Of a DNA stretch of 64,000 nucleotides, positions 20,659 to 28,923 are shown piece by piece; the stretch's first letter is position 1; each line of letters opens with the position of its first letter. The translations under genes were made by a program, and so were the position numbers. Source of the stretch: an uncultured Senegalimassilia sp. (GTDB lineage Bacteria > Actinomycetota > Coriobacteriia > Coriobacteriales > Eggerthellaceae); NCBI RefSeq assembly GCF_934636665.1, contig NZ_CAKUAT010000015.1, positions 1 to 64,000 on the forward strand. Reading direction: 5' to 3'. A model generated the notes under the pieces. That model was not told where the DNA came from. It was given only the letters and a program-made list of their open reading frames with translations, and did not search any database.

Positions 20659-21912
20659 CTATGCGCCGATAAGCGTTTGCAGCGTGGTCAGGAAGCTGGA
20701 CATGTTACGCCAGCACATGAACAGCGTGATGCAGATGAAGATAACGCCGCAGATGTTGGAGAACGCATGGTTGCGCCACTTGCCAAGGCTCTTGCCGTTG
20801 GCAACGTACATCACGAAGAACGCCATGATGGGCAGCAGGATGGCGTTTGCCGCCTGAGCCACCAGAATCAGCTCCGTGGGGCTCTTGCCCAGCAGCACGG
20901 CCATCAGGCAGCCAGCCACCAGCACGATAATCCACACGACCTTGAACTTGAGGTCCTTCAGCGTCTTGCCCCAGCCGAGCACGCCGTTGACGGCGTAAGC
21001 AGCGGAAAGCGGGGCGGTGATGGCGCTGGAGAAACCGGCAGCCAGCAGGCCGATGCCGATGAGCACCGTGGCCCAGTTGCCCAGCAGCGGCTGCAAGGCG
21101 ACGGCCATGTCCTTGCCGTTGGTGACGGTGATGCCGGCAGCGTGCATGTTAGCCGCAGCGCAGACGAGGATGGCCATGGAGATGATGCCGCCCAGGCCGA
21201 TGGACAGAACGCAGTCGAAACGTGCGTCGGCGATCTGCTCGGGGTCCTTGAAACGCTCGGACGCGCCGGAAGCGTGCAGGAACAGGTTGTACGGCACGAT
21301 GGTGGTGCCGATCAGGCCCACGGCGGTCAGGATGCCCTTAGCGCCAGCCTGGCCCTCGGGCAGGGAAGGCGTGAACAGGCCGGCCACGACCGCACCCCAA
21401 TCAACGGGAGAGGCGAACGCGGTGATCAGGAACACCAGGCCCATGAAGATAACGATGCCCGTGAGGATCTTCTCGACCAACTTGTAAGAGCCGACCCACA
21501 TAGCGGCAAAGGCCAGGATGCCCAGCACGATGACGATGGGGATCATAGGAGCATTGACTACTGCCTGGATACCCAGGATGCCGCCCGTGATGTTGCCCGT
21601 CTCGTATGCGGTGTTGCCGATGAAGATGGCGATGATAACAATCACGATTGCAATCCACTTCAGCACCGGATGCGAAATGCGATCGCGGATGTTCTCACCC
21701 AGGCCCTCCTGCGTGACGATGCCCACGCGAGCCGCCATCTCCTGGAAGATAATAGTTGCAACGGTGGCGAACAGCAGCGCCCACAACATGGTGTAGCCAT
21801 AGCTTGCACCGGAGACCGTGCACGTGGTGACCGTGCCGGGACCGACGAAACCAGCTGCGACCAAAGCACCGGGGCCGATGTTCTTCAGCTTCTCGGTAAT
21901 CGAGCTTGCCAT
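20659..21912 (-). CDS. Nramp-family divalent-metal transporter, NRMT (magnesium-type) variant
   Basis: A 417-residue membrane protein with about 11 helices and the Nramp fold. The metal-site motif of helix 1, DPGN in manganese/iron Nramps, is GPGT here (residues 24-27), and the MPH motif of helix 6 is VPY (IVPYN, residues 205-209). Loss of the coordinating Asp, Asn, Met and His is the signature of NRMTs, SLC11-related carriers that take up Mg2+ with a hydrated site; an Eggerthella lenta protein of this type has been characterised. Magnesium or manganese uptake is therefore more likely than iron. AGGAGGG precedes ATG 21912. Confidence 0.85.
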   Translation of the reverse strand: MASSITEKLKNIGPGALVAAGFVGPGTVTTCTVSGASYGYTMLWALLFATVATIIFQEMAARVGIVTQEGLGENIRDRISHPVLKWIAIVIVIIAIFIGNTAYETGNITGGILGIQAVVNAPMIPIVIVLGILAFAAMWVGSYKLVEKILTGIVIFMGLVFLITAFASPVDWGAVVAGLFTPSLPEGQAGAKGILTAVGLIGTTIVPYNLFLHASGASERFKDPEQIADARFDCVLSIGLGGIISMAILVCAAANMHAAGITVTNGKDMAVALQPLLGNWATVLIGIGLLAAGFSSAITAPLSAAYAVNGVLGWGKTLKDLKFKVVWIIVLVAGCLMAVLLGKSPTELILVAQAANAILLPIMAFFVMYVANGKSLGKWRNHAFSNICGVIFICITLFMCWRNMSSFLTTLQTLIGA

Positions 21913-22086
21913 CGTTCCCTCCTTTCCTACTGGGGCATCCCCGCCCCTCCTTGTGGTATATGGGGGATACTTTAGCACGCGAAAGCGATTGTGTGGCCGT
22001 TTAGATACACGCCCGTAACACAGCTCGCGGTCCAGCGGCGGCAGAGGGTAGGTTTTCAGGGACGGACGGTGAAACCGGCGCGTGCC

Positions 22087-23055
22087 TTACGACATCTTCC
22101 AGAAGTTTTGGATCAATTCCTGTCGGCTGGCATCGCCCGTTTTCTTCAAGATGTTGTGCACGTGCACCTTCACCGTGGAAAGCGCCAGCGACATCTCGGA
22201 TGCGATGTTCTGGTTGTCCTTGCCCAACAGGATAAGGTAAAGCACCTCGCGCTCGCGCTGGGAGAGCTTATGGCGCGTGGCGAACACGTTCAGGTTCTCG
22301 ACGATCTGCTGCTCCTGCTGCTTGCTACCGCCCTGCGCAGGAGGACGCTCGAAACGAAGCGAAAGCATGCGAACCCCGTTGCGCACCGCGGCCACGCCGA
22401 TGACCAACATCAGCAGATTCTCCGCATAGCTGCGCTCGGCGCTGAAGATAATCGAGCCCAGGTTAACCGACGGCAAGTCCATGACCAGGAAAGAGGCGGC
22501 GTCCTCGGCCAACACGATCAGGCCGAGCACCCACGCGGCCGCATACAAACCCCGGTGCCGCCACATGCGGGCGCGCTCGGCCTCGTCCTTCTGACGCAAG
22601 AAACTATATCCCGCATACAGCAGAATCCAATACATATAGAACTGGCGAATGGACCAGAACCAGAAACGCTGCACATCGCCTTCGGGAAGAACCACCAGCG
22701 TGGCAATACTGGCAATCGCGAAAACCGCCGGCGGCACCGCGAACATGCTGCGGCGCGTTTCGTTCAGATAGTCGCAAAGCAAAACCCAGAACGCCGTGAC
22801 GAACCCGCCTCCGGTCAACACCGAGGCAAGCGAACGGACCAGAAGATATCCGGAGGTGAGCGTATCCCCGCTTGAGCGAACGATGAACTCGTCCTGGAAC
22901 ACTAAGGAGATATCGAAGAAATAGAACGCGAAGGCGACCGACAGGAGCAGCATGGTCTTCTTGCGCGACACCAGATACGAGGACAAGCACACGGCCGCCA
23001 CCAAAATGGAAACAAGCAGCATCAGCAGCGTGTAATAGAACAATGCAAGCTCCAC
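22087..23055 (-). CDS. LuxR-family membrane-anchored transcriptional regulator
   Basis: A 322-residue protein with six to eight hydrophobic helices in the first 210 residues and a LuxR helix-turn-helix at about residues 264-322 (LSQREREVLYLILLGKDNQN, then STVKVHVHNILKKTG). GTG 23055 is preferred because CGGAGGGG lies immediately upstream; an ATG 48 bp earlier lacks a site. It differs from the 1529-2965 regulator in its membrane part. It is oriented divergently from arcA, which starts 450 bp away, so control of the arginine region is possible, by context only. Confidence 0.85.
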   Translation of the reverse strand: MELALFYYTLLMLLVSILVAAVCLSSYLVSRKKTMLLLSVAFAFYFFDISLVFQDEFIVRSSGDTLTSGYLLVRSLASVLTGGGFVTAFWVLLCDYLNETRRSMFAVPPAVFAIASIATLVVLPEGDVQRFWFWSIRQFYMYWILLYAGYSFLRQKDEAERARMWRHRGLYAAAWVLGLIVLAEDAASFLVMDLPSVNLGSIIFSAERSYAENLLMLVIGVAAVRNGVRMLSLRFERPPAQGGSKQQEQQIVENLNVFATRHKLSQREREVLYLILLGKDNQNIASEMSLALSTVKVHVHNILKKTGDASRQELIQNFWKMS

Positions 23056-23506
23056 AGGCCCCTCCGTAGAACGCTTTGCCGCCAGCCTCCCGCAGCCGGC
23101 CAAGGCAATCCTCGGTATTGTAACTACTTACCCGTACCCATTTTACCCTCAACCCCGATTCGCCACCCTGTTTACAGAAACGATGAGCGCTGAAGTCAAC
23201 TAAACCGAAGAGGGTCGACGCTTTTCATCGGGATTTCCCCATACCATACCACAAGCTTCCCATCAGGGGTTTATCGCGGGTTTAGAAACAACTTCCCGGA
23301 GTTAGTCCTTGGTTCCACCTCTAAACGGGGGTCGTTAAATCCGCGTTAGACCTTCCGGATTTTACGTGGAGGTTGCAAAGTGGAGTCAACGGAACGGGGC
23401 ACCGCAAACGCCCCACCCGCAAGCCCAAAGCGTTAGGCCAAGAAGCGATGGAAGGCTTGCACGGCGAAGATAGTCTTATATCCCACGAGACGAAAGAAGG
23501 TTTGCA
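23056..23506. other. Divergent intergenic region LuxR / arcA
   Basis: A 451-bp spacer with no gene seen. It must contain the arcA promoter and probably that of the LuxR gene. A possible -35 TTGCAC lies near 23458, but no well-spaced -10 was found, so I mark no promoter. Confidence 0.45.
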
Positions 23507-24724
23507 ATGGCTGGCGTGAACGTCAAAAGCGAGATCAAGCCGCTCAAGAAGGTGCTGCTGCACCGTCCCGGCAAGGAGCTGCTGAACCTCACCCCGAACA
23601 CGCTCGAGGAGCTGCTGTTCGACGACATCCCGTTCTTGAAGGTTGCCCAGGAGGAGCACGACGCCTTCGCACAGGCCCTGCGCGACAACGGCGTGGAGGT
23701 CGTGTACCTGGAGGACCTGACGGCCGAGGTTCTGGCCGCCGACTCCGAGCTGCGCGAGAAGTTCCTGCTGCAGTGGATCGACGAAGCCGGCATCAAGACC
23801 GAGCGCTATCGCAAGATCATCTTCGATTACATGCAGGAGAACTACCCCGACGCCAAGGACTTCGTCCTGAAGACCATGGAGGGCATCAACCTCACCGAGC
23901 TGCACACCGACAAGTCCAACTCCCTGGTCGACCTGGTGTCCGAGGCCTCCAAGATGGTCGTCGCCCCGATGCCGAACCTGTACTTCACCCGCGACCCCTT
24001 CGCGATGATCGGCAACGGCGTTTCCATCAACCGCATGTACTCCGTCACCCGTAACCGTGAGACCATCTACGGCGAGTACATCTTCAACTACCACCCGGAC
24101 TTCCAGGGCACCCCGCAGTACTACAGCCGCTACAACACATTCCACATCGAGGGCGGCGACATCCTCAACATCAACGAGCACGTGTTGGCCATCGGCATCT
24201 CCCAGCGCACCGAGCCCGACGCCATCGACGGCATCGCCCACAACATCTTCAACGACCCCACCTCCCCGGTCGACACCATCTTGGCGTTCAACATCCCGAA
24301 CAACCGCGCCATGATGCACCTGGACACCGTGTTCACGCAGATCGACGTGGACAAGTTCACCATCCATCCCGGCATCATGGGTCCGCTGTCCGTGTTCGAG
24401 ATCACGCCCGAGGGCGACGGCATCAAGGTGCATGAGATCAACGCCCCGCTCGAGCAGATCCTGGAGAAGTACATCGGCATGCCGGTGACACTGATCCCCT
24501 GCGGTGGTGGCGACCGTATCGCCGCCGAGCGCGAGCAGTGGAACGACGGTTCCAACACGCTGTGCATCGCTCCCGGTCGCGTGGTTGTTTACGAGCGCAA
24601 CGACGTCACGAACGCCGTGCTGCGCAAGAACAACATCGACGTTATCGAGATCCCCTCGGCCGAGCTGTCCCGCGGCCGTGGCGGCCCGCGCTGCATGAGC
24701 ATGCCGGTCGTGCGCGAGGACTAA
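23507..24724 (+). CDS. arcA: Arginine deiminase
   Basis: A 405-residue enzyme that hydrolyses L-arginine to citrulline and ammonia, the first step of the ADI pathway. The guanidino-modifying fold is clear: FTRDPFAMIGNGVSI, FHIEGGDILNINE, HPGIMGPLSVFE, and the C-terminal RGRGGPRCMSMPVVRED with catalytic Cys396. The ribosome binding site AAGAAGG is 6-7 bp from the ATG. A terminator follows, then an arginine antiporter. Ornithine transcarbamylase (arcB) and carbamate kinase (arcC) are not adjacent, which is unusual for an arc operon; they may be encoded elsewhere. Confidence 0.97.
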   Translation: MAGVNVKSEIKPLKKVLLHRPGKELLNLTPNTLEELLFDDIPFLKVAQEEHDAFAQALRDNGVEVVYLEDLTAEVLAADSELREKFLLQWIDEAGIKTERYRKIIFDYMQENYPDAKDFVLKTMEGINLTELHTDKSNSLVDLVSEASKMVVAPMPNLYFTRDPFAMIGNGVSINRMYSVTRNRETIYGEYIFNYHPDFQGTPQYYSRYNTFHIEGGDILNINEHVLAIGISQRTEPDAIDGIAHNIFNDPTSPVDTILAFNIPNNRAMMHLDTVFTQIDVDKFTIHPGIMGPLSVFEITPEGDGIKVHEINAPLEQILEKYIGMPVTLIPCGGGDRIAAEREQWNDGSNTLCIAPGRVVVYERNDVTNAVLRKNNIDVIEIPSAELSRGRGGPRCMSMPVVRED

Positions 24725-24735
24725 TCGTTTTCATC

Positions 24736-24768
24736 GGGGAGGCCGCCGGATCGATCGGCCTCCCCTTT
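24736..24768 (+). terminator. Terminator of arcA
   Basis: The 10-bp stem GGGGAGGCCG (24736-24745) with CGGCCTCCCC (24756-24765) is followed by TTT. It separates arcA from the antiporter gene, so the latter probably has its own promoter. Confidence 0.75.
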
Positions 24769-24942
24769 GGGCAGCTTGCGAAACGACGCGCTGCCCGCAG
24801 TTTTCCATCGGTTTCGCCTCTGCGTTCCGTTTGAGCCTGTAAACACGAGATTCGCCACCGTAAGCAGGTTCGGTATGTCCGGCTAAACAAGCGGAGTCCA
24901 GGGGCGAAACCAAACAGTTGATTTCTACTAAGGAGGGAAATC

Positions 24943-26382
24943 ATGAGCGAGAAAGCTAAAGGTATCGGCCTGTTCGGGCTGATCGGCATGGTGGTCAGTT
25001 CCTGCATCGGTTCCGGCGTGTTCGCCATCACCGGACAGCTTGCAGGCATCGCCAGCCCCGGCGCCGTGCTGGTGGCCTGGGCCGTCGTCGGTATCGGTTT
25101 CGCCGCCCTTGCCCTGTCGCTGAACAACCTGGGCGCCAAGAAGCCCGAGCTCAAGGGCATCTTCCAGTACGCCGAGGAGGGCTTCGGCCCGCTCGCCGGT
25201 TTCGTTTCCGGCTGGGGTTACTGGCTGTCCGCATGGCTGGGCAACATCGCGTTCGCCACGATGATGATGTCCACGCTGGGCTACTTCTTCCCCACCTTCC
25301 TCCCTGGCAACACCCTGCCGTGCGTGATCGTCGCCTCGTTGTTCATGTGGGCGCTGACCTTCCTGGTCATCCGCGGCGTTGAGAGCGCTTCCTTCCTGAA
25401 CGCTATCGTCATGGTGGCGAAGGTTGCCTCCCTGGGCATCTTCCTGATCTTCGCCATCTTCATGTTCAACGCCGGCATCTTCACCGCCGACTTCTGGGGC
25501 AACGTGTACAACAACGCCGTCGCCGCAGGTGAAATGGGTGCTGACGCCGCTAGCATGGGCGGTCTGTTCGAGCAGGTCATGAACTGCATGATCATCATGA
25601 TGTGGGTGTTCATCGGCATCGAGGGCGCAGCGGTCATGAGCTCCCGTGCCCGCAACAAGCATGAGGTGGGCAAGGCCACTGTTATCGGCCTGATTTGCCT
25701 GCTGCTCATCTACATCGGCTGCTCCGTGCTCCCCTACGGTTACATGAGCTACACCGAGATCGCTCAGCTCGACTACCCCGCAATGCTCTACGTGTTCGAT
25801 TCCATGGCTCCCGGCTGGGGCGGCGCGTTCATCAGCATCGCCATCATCGTGGGCGTTGCAGGTGCTTGGCTGTCCTTCACCATGCTGCCCGCTGAGACCA
25901 CTTCCGAAATGGCCGAACGTCATCTGCTCCCCGAGTCCTGGGGCAAGCTGAACAGCAAGGGTGCCCCGCAGATGAGCCTGCTGCTCGTGGGCGCTTGCAT
26001 CCAGGTGTTCCTGATCGTGCTGATGTTCAGCGAGGATGCCTACAACTTCGCCTTCAGCATGTGCACCGTTTCGATCGTCATCACCTGGGCCTTCATCGCG
26101 CTGTACCAGATCAAGTTCTCCGCCAAGGAGGACAAGAACGTGGCGCAGATCGTCATCGGCCTGGTCGCCCTGGCCTTCCAGGTGGTCGGCGTGCTGTACA
26201 ACGGCTGGTCGTTCCTGCTGCTCACCTGCGTGGGCTACATCCCCGGCTTCTTCGTATACGCCAAGGCCCGCAAGGACCGCGGCTACGCTCTGACCAAGGG
26301 CGAGAAGGTTGGCATGGGCGTTGTGTCCGCACTTGGCGTCGCAGCCCTGGTGCTGGTCGGCATGGGTGTGATCGGCATCTAA
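24943..26382 (+). CDS. arcD: APC-superfamily arginine/ornithine-type antiporter (ArcD-like)
   Basis: A 479-residue protein of 12 to 13 membrane helices. The N-terminal substrate motif is GMVVSSCIGSGVFAITGQLA, where GSGVF binds the amino-acid carboxylate, and helix 2 begins ASPGAVLVAWAVVGIGFAAL. It belongs to the basic-amino-acid/polyamine antiporter group. Beside arcA it most likely imports arginine in exchange for ornithine or another product, driving fermentation without net energy cost. AAGGAGGG lies 6 bp before the ATG. Substrate assignment rests on context; lysine, histidine or agmatine exchangers look similar. Confidence 0.88.
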   Translation: MSEKAKGIGLFGLIGMVVSSCIGSGVFAITGQLAGIASPGAVLVAWAVVGIGFAALALSLNNLGAKKPELKGIFQYAEEGFGPLAGFVSGWGYWLSAWLGNIAFATMMMSTLGYFFPTFLPGNTLPCVIVASLFMWALTFLVIRGVESASFLNAIVMVAKVASLGIFLIFAIFMFNAGIFTADFWGNVYNNAVAAGEMGADAASMGGLFEQVMNCMIIMMWVFIGIEGAAVMSSRARNKHEVGKATVIGLICLLLIYIGCSVLPYGYMSYTEIAQLDYPAMLYVFDSMAPGWGGAFISIAIIVGVAGAWLSFTMLPAETTSEMAERHLLPESWGKLNSKGAPQMSLLLVGACIQVFLIVLMFSEDAYNFAFSMCTVSIVITWAFIALYQIKFSAKEDKNVAQIVIGLVALAFQVVGVLYNGWSFLLLTCVGYIPGFFVYAKARKDRGYALTKGEKVGMGVVSALGVAALVLVGMGVIGI

Positions 26383-26410
26383 GCCAAATTCCCCTCCTTC
26401 GCAAGATGCA

Positions 26411-26443
26411 AAAAGGCTCGGACCATAAGGTCCGAGCCTTTTT
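26411..26443 (+). terminator. Terminator of the antiporter gene
   Basis: A 14-bp stem (26411-26424 with 26429-26442) with ATAA loop and TTTTT tail, 28 bp after the stop codon. Confidence 0.9.
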
Positions 26444-26511
26444 CGTATATCAGCATTGTGTCTCGGGCAGCAAACTGGCAGAATCATCGTTCACACCGGC
26501 GCAAACAGCCC

Positions 26512-27099
26512 CTAGCCCTCGTACGCTGCTACGACGCTCTCCAGAAGCTCGGCTGCGACTTCCCTAACCTCACGGCCCTCGGAGATTGCGGCAACAGCCG
26601 CTCCGTCAACCACAACCCCGACTACGTGTGCAGGCATCTCCACGCCCGCATGCTTGAGGATACGCCCAACCGCCTGATCAAGCTGCACGCGACCGTTGCG
26701 GTACGCCTCGGTAACATCCTCGGATTCGGACGCCGCGAGCAGCTGCATGTAGTGAGCGGCGGGATTGACGGAATCATCGGGCAGGCTGGCGCTGATGAGC
26801 AGGTTGATCAGATGCTTGCGACAATCGGCCTGGTCCATGGACTCAGCAGTGGCCGCGGCGTTTTCGGCTCGCTCGGCCCACAACTGGATGTTGTAGCGAC
26901 CGGCTTCATACAGAAGTTGGTTGGTTGATTCGAAATAATATCCTACCGATGATGAAGCTGCCCCCGCCCATTGCGCAACCTTGCGATACGTGACTGCCTT
27001 CGGGCCCTGTTCGCGCAAAAGCGCCGCAGCGGCAAGCACAAGCGACGTGCGCGTGATCTGAGCCTTCAACGATTTGGGGGTTTGATTCGCCTCACTCAC
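26512..27099 (-). CDS. TetR-like transcriptional regulator
   Basis: A 195-residue protein with an N-terminal TetR-type helix-turn-helix (TYRKVAQWAGAASSSVGYYF, about residues 40-60) and a helical C-terminal domain that would bind an effector and dimerise. GTG 27099 is chosen because AAGGAGA lies 6 bp upstream. It lies between the arcD-like gene and the first MFS gene, and these are its obvious candidate targets. The near-palindrome at 28774-28789 in the MFS leader region is a possible operator. Confidence 0.82.
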   Translation of the reverse strand: MSEANQTPKSLKAQITRTSLVLAAAALLREQGPKAVTYRKVAQWAGAASSSVGYYFESTNQLLYEAGRYNIQLWAERAENAAATAESMDQADCRKHLINLLISASLPDDSVNPAAHYMQLLAASESEDVTEAYRNGRVQLDQAVGRILKHAGVEMPAHVVGVVVDGAAVAAISEGREVREVAAELLESVVAAYEG

Positions 27100-27139
27100 A
27101 TCGGTCTCCTTTACGCAAAAACCCAATGGTCCTATTGTA

Positions 27140-27178
27140 AATGAAATGCCGCTCGAGTGCAGACACTCGAGCGGCATT
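27140..27178 (-). terminator. Terminator of the first MFS gene
   Basis: A perfect 15-bp stem (27145-27159 with 27164-27178) has a 4-nt loop. On the minus strand it is followed by TTCATTT. It also lies 46 bp upstream of the TetR-like gene. Confidence 0.75.
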
Positions 27179-27218
27179 CATCAGGCAAATCTTTGGATTG
27201 CCGTTATGTTCGGACGCA

Positions 27219-28568
27219 TTACACCTCGGACAGGTCCTTGCCGGTGTGCTCGTGCGATGCGATCATGGCGCCCAGAGCCAAAACGGCGATGAAGACCATG
27301 TAGTACGCAGGAGCGATCGGGTCGCCCGTGAAGTTGATCAGAGCGAAGGAGATGTAGGAAGCGGAACCACCGAAGATAGCGTTAGCCAGGTTGAAGCTCA
27401 GGGCGAAGCCGGAGTAACGTACATCGGTCGGGAACGTCTCGCACAGGTAGCTGGAAAGCGTACCGTCGTTGATGGTGAGCAGCAGGCACATGACCAGCTC
27501 GACCACCAGGATGGTAAAGAAGTCAAGCGTGTTCAGCAGCCAGAACGCGGGGATGGTGAAGACCACGAAACCCGCGGCAGCCGCAATGAGCATCTTCTTG
27601 CGACCGAACTTGTCGGAGATGCGGCCGGACAGGAAGATGAAGCCGATGTAGACGACCAGCACGATGGTGGTGATGATGGACGCCTGACCCGGATCGTAGT
27701 TCAGCGTAGCCTCAAGGTAGTTCGGAAGGTAGGTCAGAACAGCGTAAAAGCCCACAGCGTTCAGCACGCATGCGCCGAAGGAGATGGCTAGCACGCGGAA
27801 GTGCTTCTTGAACAGGGTGCGGATCGGCTTGTCTTCGCTCTTCATGCCCTTCTCGGCAAGCTCGGCCTGCATCTTCGCGTACACCGGGGAGTCTTCGAGA
27901 TGCTCGCGGATGTAGTGCGTGATGTAGCCCAGAGGACCAGCCAGCCAGAACGGGATACGCCAGCCCCAGTTCACCACGAAGTCGGACGAGGCGCCGAACG
28001 TATTGAACATCCAGGTGGCGAACAGGGAGCCCACCAGCAGGCCAACGGCCGTGGAGGCGGGAACCATGGAGCAGTAGAAACCGCGATGGTTCTTCGGCGA
28101 ATACTCGGCAATGAACGTGGCAGCGCCGGCATATTCACCGGAAGCAGAGAAGCTCTGCACCATGCGCATAAGCAGGAGCAGCAGCGGGGCGCCAACGCCG
28201 ATCACCGCGTAACCGGGCAGGCAGCCGATAAGGAAGGTGGCGCCGGACATCATAAGGATGGAGATGGACAGAGCCCACTTACGACCCTTCTTATCGCCCA
28301 TGTTTCCCCAGAAGATGGCACCGAGAGGACGGACCAAGAACGCCAGCGCGAACACGCCGAACGTCATCATAGTTGAGACCATTTTGTCTTCGCCCGGGAA
28401 GAACACCAAAGCGATGACGGTGGCAAGGTAGGAGTAGCTGGCATAGTCGAACCACTCGATGAAGTTGCCCAGGAACGAGGAGAACACGACCTTCTTCAGC
28501 GTTTTATGCTTTTCAGCCTCGGAAAGTTCGGTTTCGTTCTGAATCGGTCTCGGTTGGTCAGCATTCAT
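27219..28568 (-). CDS. MFS metabolite:H+ symporter (MHS family), copy 1
   Basis: A 449-residue, 12-helix transporter of the metabolite:proton symporter group (ProP, ShiA and KgtP relatives). Signatures are GNFIEWFDYASYSYLA, the loop 2-3 motif GNMGDKKGRKWALS and SASGEYAGAATFIAEY. Substrates in this group include osmolytes and organic acids; the substrate here is unknown. The closest relative in view is the neighbour at 28924-30252. The start codon overlaps by 11 nt an upstream 35-codon leader ORF, and AGGGGA lies within the leader 5 bp before ATG 28568, so translation is probably coupled. Confidence 0.9.
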   Translation of the reverse strand: MNADQPRPIQNETELSEAEKHKTLKKVVFSSFLGNFIEWFDYASYSYLATVIALVFFPGEDKMVSTMMTFGVFALAFLVRPLGAIFWGNMGDKKGRKWALSISILMMSGATFLIGCLPGYAVIGVGAPLLLLLMRMVQSFSASGEYAGAATFIAEYSPKNHRGFYCSMVPASTAVGLLVGSLFATWMFNTFGASSDFVVNWGWRIPFWLAGPLGYITHYIREHLEDSPVYAKMQAELAEKGMKSEDKPIRTLFKKHFRVLAISFGACVLNAVGFYAVLTYLPNYLEATLNYDPGQASIITTIVLVVYIGFIFLSGRISDKFGRKKMLIAAAAGFVVFTIPAFWLLNTLDFFTILVVELVMCLLLTINDGTLSSYLCETFPTDVRYSGFALSFNLANAIFGGSASYISFALINFTGDPIAPAYYMVFIAVLALGAMIASHEHTGKDLSEV

Positions 28569-28665
28569 GATTTTCCCCTAAGAACAGTGCAGCGGCTTTG
28601 AGACTGAAACCGACTGCAGCACACGGCAGTTCATCGCCTCCCCTTGAAGCGATGTTGTTTCGCAT
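28558..28665 (-). CDS. Leader ORF of MFS copy 1, 35 codons
   Basis: A short frame with a near-perfect ribosome binding site (AAGGAGG, 5 bp before the ATG) encodes MRNNIASRGGDELPCAAV and onward, ending in GENHEC. Its stop codon lies just inside the MFS gene, an 11-nt overlap. The peptide has no recognised domain. The strong site and the overlap suggest a translated leader that controls or couples MFS translation. The same geometry is repeated upstream of the paralogue. Confidence 0.55.
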   Translation of the reverse strand: MRNNIASRGGDELPCAAVGFSLKAAALFLGENHEC

Positions 28666-28773
28666 TTCAACCTCCTTACCCTCTAGACAGAGCCGAATTC
28701 GGCCCACCTATGCACTGGCGGATAAGAAGATGATACCGTGTGCTTATCAATGTTAGCCATTTGCAAGCAAGTT

Positions 28774-28789
28774 GTTACCGTACGGCAAC
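28774..28789. promoter_or_regulatory. Near-palindrome GTTACCGTACGGCAAC, candidate operator
   Basis: A 16-bp dyad with one mismatched pair, about 110 bp upstream of the MFS copy 1 leader ORF. Position and size fit a repressor site, and the TetR-like protein nearby is a candidate binder. No promoter boxes with good spacing were found around it. Confidence 0.35.
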
Positions 28790-28923
28790 GTTGCCCGATG
28801 AAGAATCGTCCCAAGTAAACGCGTCGGCAAAACGCGATCCCCAAATAAATAATTCTTCAACAACTTACCTGCTATGACCAGGCGATCGCGGTAGGAGGAG
28901 CCCGCAATCGCCCAATCGAACCT

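Noticed and set aside
27145..27178. 15-bp hairpin upstream of the TetR-like gene as its operator
   Set aside because: The long perfect stem with short loop and minus-strand T-rich tail is better explained as the terminator of the MFS gene.
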